Source of the DNA: Narthecium ossifragum
Lineage: Eukaryota; Streptophyta; Magnoliopsida; Dioscoreales; Nartheciaceae
Direction of reading: 5' to 3'
Assembly: GCA_963920575.1 (NCBI GenBank)
Contig: OY986969.1
Location: forward strand, 6,210,001 to 6,274,000
Length of the DNA stretch: 64,000 nucleotides
Position 1 is the stretch's first letter; each line of letters starts with the position of its first letter. The translations under genes and the position numbers were made by a program. Positions 23,987-33,660 of this stretch are shown piece after piece. A model generated the notes under the pieces. The model did not search any database and was not told the origin of the DNA. It saw only the letters and a program-made list of their open reading frames with translations.

Positions 23987-24910
23987 GGGCCCGTCCCTCT
24001 GACCTGGCTCGACCGCGTGGGTCGAGAGCCGGTTTCCTGTTGGTTTGGTTCCGCGTCGGGTACGATCGGGCGATCGTGTGGCGGTTTGGACCCTGGGGGC
24101 ATTTTGGTAAATATGTCCTCCGGTGGTCGGTTTCACACCCGCGTTCCACACACTGACTTTGATTGATGTATGTGCTTGATTAGAATCCCTAGGGTGCGTC
24201 CGATCGGAGGATCGAAGCTCGATCGGAAAAGATCGAATCGGACGGCTGAGATAGATCTGGATTTTCTATATAAGCCAAGTCCCTTTCTCTCTTTCCTTCT
24301 CTCCTTCACCTGTCGTTCTCTTCCCTTCTCTCTCTCTCCTTCGGCTAAGGTAGGGTTTGGAGATTTGGTCTTCGGAGCTCGGATCTTGGCGGCTTGACCA
24401 GCGAGACGCGTGGAGGAGCTACCCTACTCGCTCACGTAGGTGTTTCTACCTCGATCCTTGGATCGGGTCTCCTAGGATAGGTTTTATGTACTTTCGCTGT
24501 AGGAATACATGTTAGAATGCTTTGTAGCTCCTTGTATATGTGATGTTGTTCAACTTCGGTATTCCTACGTTGAGATTTCTGTATTCTAACGGTTGGTTTC
24601 CGTATTATCGCCGTTTTGTCGGTTTTTGTCCATTTGGACCTAGATAAGAGATTTAACCGTCAAAAACTGGATTTCTTCACTCCATGAGCTTCCCCTTTGC
24701 TAAATACACTTGCTTGTATAAATCTGTATATTGGGACTTAGACATTGTACTACTTGATGATATATATTATGATTGAATCTGTTTAGCCTCTGGAATATAT
24801 TTGTTTAAATTTTTTGTCTTTTCCGCTTTGTACCGCGCCGGTTGATGATGAATAGTGATAGGAACCATCATGCCCCGTCCTGAATGGGTTTTCTGGGTCG
24901 GGGTGTGACA
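23982..24910 (+). repeat. 3' LTR of element A
   Basis: It starts TGTGAGGGCCCGTCC and ends GGTCGGGGTGTGACA. The preceding region CGGGACGAAATTC…AAGG is the usual end of a Tekay-type internal domain. A TATA box is at 24267-24273. It differs from the 5' LTR at few positions, including one 7-8 bp indel near 24385, which indicates a younger insertion than B's LTR pair alone would suggest, even though A must predate B. Confidence 0.92.
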
Positions 24911-25393
24911 GTGTAGATCTCTTCCTCCAACTCCTGGCAAGCCTCCCAAGCCGCTGGATCGAGCTCGAAATGAGAATTTCTAAGGTAGGAGGAGAGGAGA
25001 GGAAAAATCGAAAAAACATAGGGGTCTCAGGTTACTTATAGGCTCGAGAAGGCCAGGCTAGGTCGGTTCGCGTCCTTATCTGGACACGTGAGCCGCGTCC
25101 TTAATCCAGACAACCGACACAGGTCCGATCGATCGCTCCCAAGAGCGACTGATCGCACATGGGCCGCCAGCTGTCCTAAAGACAAGCTTTCGCGCGCCCA
25201 AGCTTGGATCTTTCGATCCAAAGCATGTCTACGGTTCTAACAAGCACGTAAATCAAACATAGGGCTGTATGTGCGCATGCGGGTGTGAAATAAACCAACA
25301 AGACATAATTTACCAAATTGCTCTTGCAGTCCACAACGAGCCACGGGCCCGACCTAGACGGTCGACCCAGGAGTAGAGGGACATGTCCTCACA
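24911..25393 (-). mobile_element. LTR fragment of the older chromovirus, reverse (part 2)
   Basis: This continues the LTR at 5452-6786 and ends with ATGTCCTCACA, the complement of an LTR start. It includes the shared block TGCGGGTGTGAAATAAACC and GAGCCACGGGCC. Just beyond it the sequence becomes single-copy-like. Because the TSD partner is to the left of the window, it cannot be decided whether this was a solo LTR or one end of a full element. Confidence 0.7.
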
Positions 25394-25413
25394 CAAGAAA
25401 ACCTACCTTGTAT

Positions 25414-25758
25414 TCACATCAAGGTCTCCTTCAATCCATCACATTCTCCTTTATCATCCTCCACTTCATCTTTAGAGATTTCATTTGAAAAGACCCTTCC
25501 TTGCCCTACATAATGTGGTTGAGCAAAATGGACGATCAAATTTCGGTTATGAATAAAGGTTGGTAAGTAGATTCCGTGTATCATTGTCCATAGATCGGAA
25601 ACTAGACTCTTTGTAGCCTTGAGTGCATATGGGAATGAATTACCAAACACGTAGCTAGGGTTTCGGAGTGGTTCCGTCGAACTAGTCGGGATGAACAATG
25701 TAATACAATCGAAGTCATAGGGGATGGCTAATGGTCGAAAAACTTGAGAAAACAACAA
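25414..25758 (-). CDS. Unassigned ORF, possible gene fragment
   Basis: A 114-codon frame (start ATG at 25758) lies in the only non-repeat segment between two LTRs (25394-26097). Its composition is not obviously biased and includes WTMIHGIYLPTFIHN and HYVGQGRVFSNE, but I recognise no family. No intron, signal peptide or membrane segment is evident. It could be a remnant exon of a host gene or a chance frame. Around it, 25760-26097 shows nothing recognisable. Confidence 0.25.
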   Translation of the reverse strand: MLFSQVFRPLAIPYDFDCITLFIPTSSTEPLRNPSYVFGNSFPYALKATKSLVSDLWTMIHGIYLPTFIHNRNLIVHFAQPHYVGQGRVFSNEISKDEVEDDKGECDGLKETLM

Positions 25759-26097
25759 TACTCATGACCTAATGGAAGAAAAACTCAAAAAAAAACTCGA
25801 AAACACGACAACAAATCTTAGATTTATAATAGATGAGCATCAATGTTACTGTTGGAGGGGGGCGTCGGAGGTCGGAGAGGATCGTCGGAGTAGACTCTCG
25901 TCGATTCTACCGACGTCGAAATTGATGCCAGTGGTCGTATGCCAAAGGATACAGCTATGAGATTTCAAGTAGTTAGAATGGCTCTTAGGACATCAAAGGG
26001 TAGTATAGGAAATTTTTAGATAAATATTGTAGTGCCCCCTATCAATAATAAATTGTTTTGAAAATAAAGTATAATGCATTAGTAATCGTAGTGCCAC

Positions 26098-28375
26098 TGT
26101 GAGGGCCCGTCCCTCTGACCTGGCTCGACCGCGTGGGTCGAGAGCCGGTTTCCTGTTGGTTTGGTTCCGCGTCGGGCACGATCGGGCGATCGTGTGGCGG
26201 TTTGGACCCCGGGGGCATTTTGGTAAATATGCCCTCTGATGGTCGGTTTCACACCCGCGTTCCACACACTGCCTTGGGTTGAGATATGTGTTAGATTAGA
26301 ATCCCTAGGGTGCGTCCGATCGGAAGATCGGAGCTCGATCGGGAAAGATCGAATCGACGGCTGAGATAGATCCGGAGTTTCTATATAAGGCCTGTCCCTT
26401 TCTCTCTCTTTCCTTCTCTTCTCCTGTCGTTTTCTCCTCCTCTCTCCTTCGGATGAGCTAGGGTTTGGAGACTTGGGCTTCGGATCGCGGATCTTGTCGG
26501 CTTGACCAGCGGGACGCGTGGAGGAGCTACCCTACTTGCCCAAGAAGATGTTTCTACCTCGATCCTTGGATCGGGTTCCCCTAGAATAGGGTTTTATGTA
26601 CTTTCGCTGTAGGAATACTTGTTAGAATGCTTTGTAGCTCCTTGCTCATGTAGAGTAACTCCTTTCCTATATTCCTACGTTACGAATTCGGTATTTGAAC
26701 GGTTGGTTTCCGTATTATTGTCGTTTTGTCGATTTTTGTCCATTTGGACCTAGATAGGAGATTTAACCGTCAAAAACTGGATTTCTTCATTCCACTAGCT
26801 TCCCCATCGTTAAATACACTTGCTTGCGAAATTTCACCTTATTCCAACGTGATTTGATACTTGAAATCCAAAGAAATAGATTTTCGGCACTGTTCTGATG
26901 AACTGTGCCAAGGCTCGACGGTCGATCGGTGCATCGACCGTCAAGTGTTGTTTTACCCTTTCTGGGCCTGACGGTCGACCGTCGGATCGACCGTCGCATC
27001 GACCGTCGCATCGACCGTCGGGTGCTGTCTGGTTTTGGGCTTCTCAGGGTCGATGGGTGGATCGACCGTCGCCCTTGGTTTTCTTCGCTTAGGTCTCACG
27101 GTCGATCGCCGGATCGACCGTGACATCGTCCGTGGTCTCTTGGGTTTGGTTTTCTGGTTTTCCTTGGATGGATTTGACTTGGGTTTAGTAACTAAACATG
27201 TTGGGAAGTGTGTATGTGGATTTCATGAAGTTTTCAAGGGATTTCCATTGAGATTAAGGTTTGGATTGCATGTTGTTTTCCCTTGAATAAGTCAATGTTG
27301 TGGTTTGCCTTTAATACATGTTTAGATGTTGTTAATTGCCGAATGGTGTGCTTAGCCATTAGCTAGCTATGAGTGCTAGCTAATGAGAAATTGTGGAACC
27401 TTAGCCTTTTTCCGGCGAGTGCCGAGGGCTATTGTATATCTGTTGAACTTATAACTGTTGATGTGACATATAGAGACATCTAGGATAGATGTTTGCCTAG
27501 GCTCATGCATTGTATGCATTAGAGGCATTTGAGGTTAGGCGGGCGATGGTTTGGGTCGCCGATCCGAGGCTCTCGGGTAGCTCGGATCTAGCCTTAGGAC
27601 CGTGAATGGGTAGTCAGGAATAGGGTGTGATTGTTTGATCAAGTCTCATGTCTTTTGAGGATTCACGCTAGTTGACTCTGATCAGTGTTGAGGTTTAGAG
27701 GTCGTGTTGTCTTCCAAAGCCAAGTGCTAAGGATGGATGTTGATGCGTTCCCGACGTGGTTCCCCAAGGCTTGGTATTCCAGCTTGGGTAAGGGTGATCT
27801 TGCATGTTACTGTTCCTTGGACTCATGGTAACTTGTTCAGGAGAGAGGTTTCATGACAAGAGCCCTTGGGACATCAACTGGGTTATGGGACCCGTGGCAT
27901 CCATTAGACTTAGGCTGGGAGGCAACACTGTTGTTATTTTCCTTCTTTCAGTGTGCCGTAGAGTAGAACCATACTGAGCTTATCGCTCAATCCTACCCGG
28001 GCTGCGTTTGCAGGTGCAGGCGGCAGTTCTTCTTCAGTAGAGCCGGCCGGATCGGCCTTCGGCGGCGCGAGCACATCCAGAGGCGCTTGAGGTTGCTGGA
28101 GGATTACCTGTTGTACATTTTTTTCATATATATGTATATGTTGTAAACACTTTTGAGGACTTTTGGGATGTTGTATAAATCTGTCTCTTTGGAGCTTTGG
28201 TATTAAATCTGAATTGTACAACTTGATGATATATTATAATTGAATCTGTTCGCCTCTGGAATACAGTTGTTTAAATTATCCTTCTTTTCCGCTTGTATCG
28301 CGCCGATTGAAGATGAATAGTGATAGGAACCCTCACGCCCCGTCCTGGATGGGTTTTCTGGGTCGGGGTGTGACA
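26098..28375 (+). mobile_element. Solo LTR, long form of the element A family
   Basis: It starts TGTGAGGGCCCG and ends GGTCGGGGTGTGACA, with an exact TSD, GCCAC (26093-26097 and 28376-28380). The outer parts match A's LTR. A block at about 26827-28173 is present only here and contains palindromes of the GACGGTCGAC type (26912-27130) and the conserved CTACCCGGGCTGCGTTTGCAG region (about 27995) shared with other LTRs. A TATA box is at 26382-26388. Confidence 0.92.
26912..27130 (+). repeat. Cluster of GGTCGACC/ATCGACCGTC palindromic motifs
   Basis: About ten copies of the half-site GATCGACCGT or GACGGTCGA occur in 220 bp, three of them in near-tandem (about 26980-27020). They lie downstream of the LTR TATA box, in the block missing from A's short LTR. 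Confidence 0.85.
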
Positions 28376-28489
28376 GCCACAGCAGTAGTTCTTGTACTGT
28401 ATTTAGAACTTCCCACGTCGTTAAGGTGAGAAGGTTCAAAATTGGGGAAACGTGGGGCCCGCTCCCACTCCAGTACTACCCCCAATGAA

Positions 28490-29161
28490 AAATTATTCTC
28501 AGCCAACGCCACATCAATACGTGGCAGCAATCCAATGTTGCCACGTATTAATCCATGCTTTAAACCCTCTCTCTCTCCCTCGCAGTCTCTCTCTCTCACT
28601 GTTTCTCTCTCACTCTCTCTCTCTCGCCGTCCGCCACGTCCATTCTCCGGCCGCGCTCCCTGATTGACCTCACCACGCCGCCCTCCTGACGCGCCATCTT
28701 TTTCCCCGGCCACGACCATCGCGGCCCTTCACCCGCTAGGCCTCGCCAACCACCACGCCCACCTCGCCCCCTCCACCCTCGACCCGGCCGCCCTCTCCCT
28801 AGGCCGCACCACTGCCGCACCACCGACGACTGCGTGCCCTCGCTGCGGCCCCGCCGACCGCGCCCCCTTGCCGCCCCTACGGCACCACACGCTGTGCGTC
28901 CCCTTCCCGCCTCGCTCGGCCCCGCCGACCGCTCCCCCTTGCAGCGCCCCATGCTGTGCGCCTCCTTGCCGCGCCCCATGCTGTGCACCCCCTTCCCGCG
29001 CCACCCTGCACCGTGCCATTAGCGGCCCGTGCCCGTGCCGACTCGCCGTGCCGTCCACGATCCACGTAGTCTTCCGCCCGCGCACCGCTCGGCCTCCGCC
29101 ATCACTCGACCTCCTACCAGCTACCATCGTCGGCCTCACCCAACTACCTTCTGGATGGGAG

Positions 29162-29193
<32 letters not shown>

Positions 29194-29590
29194 GCCGGTG
29201 GCGGGCGACGAGGGAGCGTGCGGTGCGGCCGAGAGAGAGAACAACTAGTGGGCGGTGGCGAGGGAGCGTGCAACAGCTCTGGATTGAGAGAGGAGAGTTT
29301 GGCGTAAGCTCTGGTCGCCCATCTACTCTCTCTTTCTCTTCTTCCCCGGCCGCCGCGGTGGTCATGGTCGGGGCAGAAGATGGCGCATCGGGAGGGCGGC
29401 GTGGTGAGGCCGAGCAGGGAGCGCGGCCGGAGAATGGACGTGGCGGACGGCGAGAAAGAGAGTGAGAGAGAAACGGTGAGAAAGAGATCGTGGGAGAGAG
29501 GGGGTTTAAAGCATGGATTAAAACGTGGCAGCAGTGGATTGCTGCATGTATTGTTGTCACCCAGCCAACTCCTACTCGTCATCATCCACT
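28490..29590. repeat. Large imperfect inverted repeat (fold-back), GC-rich
   Basis: The left arm (about 28490-28735) and right arm (about 29345-29580) are imperfect reverse complements. They share ATTAATCCATGCTTTAAACC on the left and its complement on the right, CT/GA-rich runs, and the GTCCATTCTCCGGCCGCGCTC region. The loop of about 600 bp is very GC-rich, with repeated CCCATGCTGTGC-type units. No TSD was found and no transposase is present. Open frames across it are compositional. It could be a fold-back or MULE-like non-autonomous element. Confidence 0.65.
29161..29193. repeat. Microsatellite (AT)n(AG)n
   Basis: A run of alternating TA about 17 bp long is followed directly by about 16 bp of alternating GA, near the right side of the inverted-repeat loop. 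Confidence 0.9.
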
Positions 29591-29628
29591 CTCGCTCAAA
29601 CTGCCTCCATCTCTCTTCTCTGGTGAAA

Positions 29629-31869
29629 GGGGTTGTTTGTTTCACTGGAATGGAGGCTGGAATGGCTGAAATGGAATGCCATTCTAGCCCTTGGGTGTTT
29701 GTTTAAATGGGATGACTCCATTCCATTTCAAATCCCTTCCAGATCCATTCCATTCACGCCAAAATTTGGCCAGTAACACATTCAAGCTAATTTTTCCATC
29801 GAGTCTCTTTTCCAACCCTTGAATGCCACTTTGATCTCGCGGAGGACCCTAGCCGCCATCATCTCTCGCGCTCTTCCTCACCAAAGGTCTTCGCTACCGA
29901 CATGTGGGCTTCGTCATCGATCACCGCCACCGCCGCCTCCGCCTGGTCGGTCTCCTTCACTACCACGACCAGCACATCCTCCGATGAGCCCAAGCTCCGA
30001 CATGTGGGCTTCGTCATCGATCACTGCTTCCCCAATACTCCCTCCACCCCCGCCGCCTCCGGCGTCATCAAGCTGGGATTTTTGGGACCCATTCGCCCCA
30101 CCTTCCTCTCGTCCAGTCACCGAGGAAGAGTGGGAGGAGGCGGCCACCAGCGTGTCGGAGGTCACGGAGGTCACAGAGGCTCCAGCGGTGGTACCACCGC
30201 CTTCCGTGGTCAGCGCGTACTCCAAGGATTCAACCAGCGAGCTCGCCATGGTGGTCGTCCCCAGAGGCCGGAAGGAACTCTCCGAGATCGTCAAAGATCT
30301 CGACGAGTACTTCCTGAAGGCGGCCGACGCCGGCACCCGGCTCTCCTTCCTATTGGAGGCACTCCAAGACAAATGGTTCTACTCTGTTCTTAAGCAGGCA
30401 AAGTTTGTAGCTATGGGAGGAGCTTGAACCCAATGCTGTGGTCTTGGGGATCCAACTCCAAGACAAATGGTTTCACTAAGTTTGGGAGATTAGGAGAAGA
30501 GAATGCCTTAGCCTTAAGAGATGCTACTGGTGGTGGAGCTGGTATTCTCAGTATAAGCCACTCCTCTACTGTGGATAAGCTCTATGCTTGGGAGAAGAAG
30601 CTCTACCTTGATGTGAAGGTACATTGTTTGCATCCTTTTCTTAATCCCATCTCTTTTTCCTACTTTTCTATCTCCGATTTCCTGCACACTGCCAACTTTA
30701 AGCATCAACTTTGATTCATTTTCCCCAGCTTTTCCAAGTTGTTGTCTTGTGATTCAATGCTATACCGTCCTCTTATGTTTGTGAGATCCTTTTGATATGA
30801 AACAGGGTTCTGAGAGGATTAAGATGGAGCATGAGAGGAGAGTGGGCATGCTAAGGAAGCAGGAGGCAAATGGGGTGGACTATGTGAAGGTGGAGAAGAA
30901 CAGGAGGGAGATTGAGGGGCTGGAATCCAAGATGATGGTTTCCTCTCAGGCCATGGACTCCACCTCTTCAGAGATCATCAGGCTCAGGGAAGCTGAGCTC
31001 TTCCCTCAGTTCCTTAGCTTGTTAATGGGTACCTCTCTGTCCTTAGTCTACACGTTTCATTGTAAGAACCGCTAATTGGTTGACTAACCTTAGTGGGTGT
31101 ACTAATTTACAATCCTATTAAAAAAGATCCAGAATCAAACTCTTCAGTAGATTATTGATATACAGAGTAGGTAGCTAATTTGGATGAATGGCATGATTCT
31201 TTATCGAGCTTGTTATCAAACACTCAAAAAATTTCTACTTGATCAGCATGATAGGATGGTGTTAGTTTCAGTGTGGGATTGTTGTTAAGATCATCTTAAT
31301 TCTAAGAGGTGCTCTGGTTGTTAACATCACCTCAGTAGTAATTAACAGCTCACAAATTCCGGTTGTTTCACTGTTGGTTTTAAATTTTTAATATCACCTG
31401 CTGGAACTGGAAAAAATTTGAAATACTCGATAAGATGTTTCATTCAAAGATCCACCTATATACAGAATGCAACTATACTATATTACTATCCTAGCACATT
31501 CCTACACCAGTGATAAAAGATCAGGCAATTCCGAAGTGATTATATTTTCATCAACATAGATATCCAAATATCACAATCATATCATATTATTAATGTCATA
31601 AAAAGTTTAATAAATATTAAAATCGGAATACATGGTGGTATTCTCACCACTAGCATTCAGGGGTGACCATATCCCCCATTCCATCGTGAAACAAACACAA
31701 AAACTGAAAAAGTCACTAGATTCTGTTTCCATTCCAACACCAAACAAACAACAAAAATGACATTCCATTCCACCACCACCAAACAAATAGCAAAAGTGAC
31801 ATTCCATTCCATGGAATCACATTCCATTCCAGCCACATTCCAAAAGCATTCCAATGAAACAAACGCCCC
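29629..31869. mobile_element. Terminal-inverted-repeat element carrying host-gene fragments (Pack-TIR)
   Basis: The left end GGGGTTGTTTGTTTCACTGG and right end (complement GGGGCGTTTGTTTCATTGG) are inverted repeats with two mismatches. Subterminal GGAATGG repeats are dense on both sides (29645-29755 and 31670-31855). Between them are exon and intron pieces of a DUF632 gene and no transposase. An exact TSD is not clear: GAAA precedes the left end and GAAG follows the right end. Superfamily is uncertain (PIF/Harbinger-like or hAT-like). Confidence 0.7.
29819..31028 (+). pseudogene. Captured fragment of a DUF630/DUF632 (NRG2/REL2-like) gene
   Basis: The segment has a Pro-rich region and the family motif SSWDFWDPF (about 30080-30110), then the start of DUF632, KELSEIVKDLDEYFLKAADAG (30265-30335), in a frame that stops at 30427. 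The next in-family piece is NPMLWSWGSNS…SSTVDKLYAWEKKLYLDVK (to 30618), with a GT donor, an intron, and an AG acceptor at 30805. The last piece is GSERIKMEHERRV…LREAELFPQFL (30806 to about 31028), again ending at a GT. Plant family members are nuclear coiled-coil regulators, several hundred residues longer. This copy lacks the DUF630 N-terminus and most of DUF632. A direct duplication of ACATGTGGGCTTCGTCATCG occurs (about 29900 and 30000). Confidence 0.8.
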
Positions 31870-31929
31870 GAAGCATCCCCATCCCCGTCAAACGTCCCCC
31901 CACAAAAAAAAGACTAAAATGCTCCGTTT

Positions 31930-32257
31930 TGATGCCGGCTGGCTGATAAAGGGCTTGCAGGGGGGAGAAGAACTAGCAGGGGAGAGGGGAGGGAGGAAGA
32001 AGGAAGAAAGAACCAGGGAGAAGGAAGAGGAAGAGGGAGAGGAATCAGGAGAGAGAGAGATTTAGAGAGCAAATATTTTCATTCATCAATAATCCCTTCA
32101 TACAAGACCTAAGGCTCTCTTATATAGGAGAGATAACATGACTTGACCAAAGTGGTTCAAGTCCAAATACAACATGACTTGACCCAGACTAAGAGTTCAA
32201 GTCCAAAATACAACATGACTCGACCCGTATCCCAATCTGGATCTGATGTCCGCATCA
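31930..32257 (-). repeat. 3' LTR of element H
   Basis: On the plus strand it runs TGATGCCGGCTGG…GATGTCCGCATCA. It contains about 2.5 tandem copies of a 47-bp unit built on CAAGTCATGTTGTATTTTGG (minus strand) and a TATATA box within CTCCTATATAAGAGAG. It is nearly identical to the 5' copy, which suggests a fairly recent insertion. Confidence 0.92.
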
Positions 32258-33660
32258 ATCCTCCCGGGGTGAAAAGAAACTCGACCCTGTCGAGTATAGG
32301 TGAAAAGCTGAGTCCGCCGATCACAGGTAATCATCCAACCATAGTGAGGGTGGTTGGATGACTCCCTGGCGCCGCCTGTAGACATGGGTAATGGGCGGCG
32401 CCCATCTGGTGTCCCCACCAACTCTCCTGGGGGGGAAGAACTCGATGCGGTCGCGGGGGCAAAAGTGTGGCTCTGGTGGTACTCCAAGAGATCCGGGTCA
32501 AGCTGCTGCAACTCCTCACGGGTGATCCAGGTGGCATCACTGTCAGGACGCCCTCGCCAACGAACCAAGAAACGCTGAGTACCGCCACTGCTGGTAGAAA
32601 CTAGCTGCTCATCTAAAATAGCATCAACAAACTCTGGTTGTGTGGGCGGCAATGGTAAAGGAGTAGGGTCTGGGACAGTGGGGTCAACTGGTGGAGGGAG
32701 GGGTGTAGTGAAAGGGTCATCAGGAATAATAGAAGGGTGATTGTAAGCAACGAGATCTTCAATATTAAAGGTGGAGCTAATACCATAATCAGGGGGGATG
32801 TCAATAACATAAGCATTTGTTCCGACCCTATGCAACACTTTGAAAGGTCTAGCGCTACGAGCCTGCAATTTATGAGAGGATCCAGGAGGGAAACGCTCTT
32901 GACGAATACGAATCATCACATAATCCCCAACATGAAATTCTTTAAAACGCCTACGGGAATCAGCATGTAATTTATATTGAATGTTACTTGTGTGAATTCG
33001 TTTGTTGATCTCTTGATGCAAATCATGAATATGGCGTGCAAATGCATGTGCGGAGTCAGAAATTCTAACATGGGGCGCCATGGGCAAAAGATCCAAAGGC
33101 TTTCTGGGTTGGTAACCATGCACGACCTCAAAAGGGCTCATGCCAATAGACCTGTTAACGGAGCTGTTATAGGCAAATTGGGCACGAGGAAAGATCACAT
33201 CCCAGTTCCGAGCACAGTCACCCACCAGGCATCGCAGGAGGTTACCAAGGCTCCTATTGATGACTTCAGTTTGGCCATCCGTTTGAGGATGATAGGCAGA
33301 TGAAAACTTGAGTTTGGTGCCGACTAGATGCCACAGGGTTTTCCAAAAGTAACTTGTGAATCGGACATCCCGATCAGACACGATTATTTTAGGAAGACCA
33401 TAGAGCTTAACGATCTCATCAAAGTAAATGCGTGCAATCTTGGAAGTATCAGAAGTTTTGGTGCACGGGATGAAGTGAGCCATTTTGGAAAAACGATCGA
33501 CAACGACGAAAATAGAATCGTGCTTTTTGAAAGTGCGCGGGAGGCCAAGCACAAAATCCATACTAACGTCTTGCCATGGGCGATCAGGGACAGGAAGAGG
33601 AGTGTAGAGGCCCGTATTTTGTCGGCGATGTTTGGCTAGTTGACAAGCACGACATTGACC
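32197..33660 (-). pseudogene. Element H integrase and chromodomain
   Basis: The frame is open from about 33660 to 32197. It starts at the last cysteines of the integrase zinc finger (CRACQLAKHRRQ), then the DDE core: [40 protein letters not shown]-like segment follows (RSARPFKVLHRVGTNAYVID). The tail is a chromodomain (RFLVRWRGRPDSDATWITRE, about 32590-32530) that in known chromoviruses guides insertion to modified histones. The last part is encoded by the purine tract and the LTR. The N-terminal zinc-finger histidines are gone, so this integrase is partial. Confidence 0.9.

Larger units (their letters stand above)
6787..24910 (+). mobile_element. Ty3/Gypsy Tekay-type chromovirus A, full length, carrying nested element B
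   Basis: The element is bounded by two nearly identical LTRs (6787-7723, 937 bp; 23982-24910, 929 bp) and an exact 5 bp TSD, GTGTA (6782-6786 and 24911-24915). Without B and one TSD copy it is about 6.85 kb. Domain order is gag, zinc knuckle, protease, reverse transcriptase, RNase H, integrase and a degenerate chromodomain-like tail. That order plus the C-terminal type (…LVMVRWRHG…LTWDRE…) supports the Tekay/Del lineage. It is defective: five in-frame TAG codons, one TGA and frameshifts interrupt the polyprotein. Confidence 0.92.

Noticed and set aside
28596..29645. Several frames of 130-171 codons on both strands
   Set aside because: They fall in the GC-rich inverted repeat with low-complexity Ala/Arg/Gly/Pro/Ser translation. 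No codon preference or domain.
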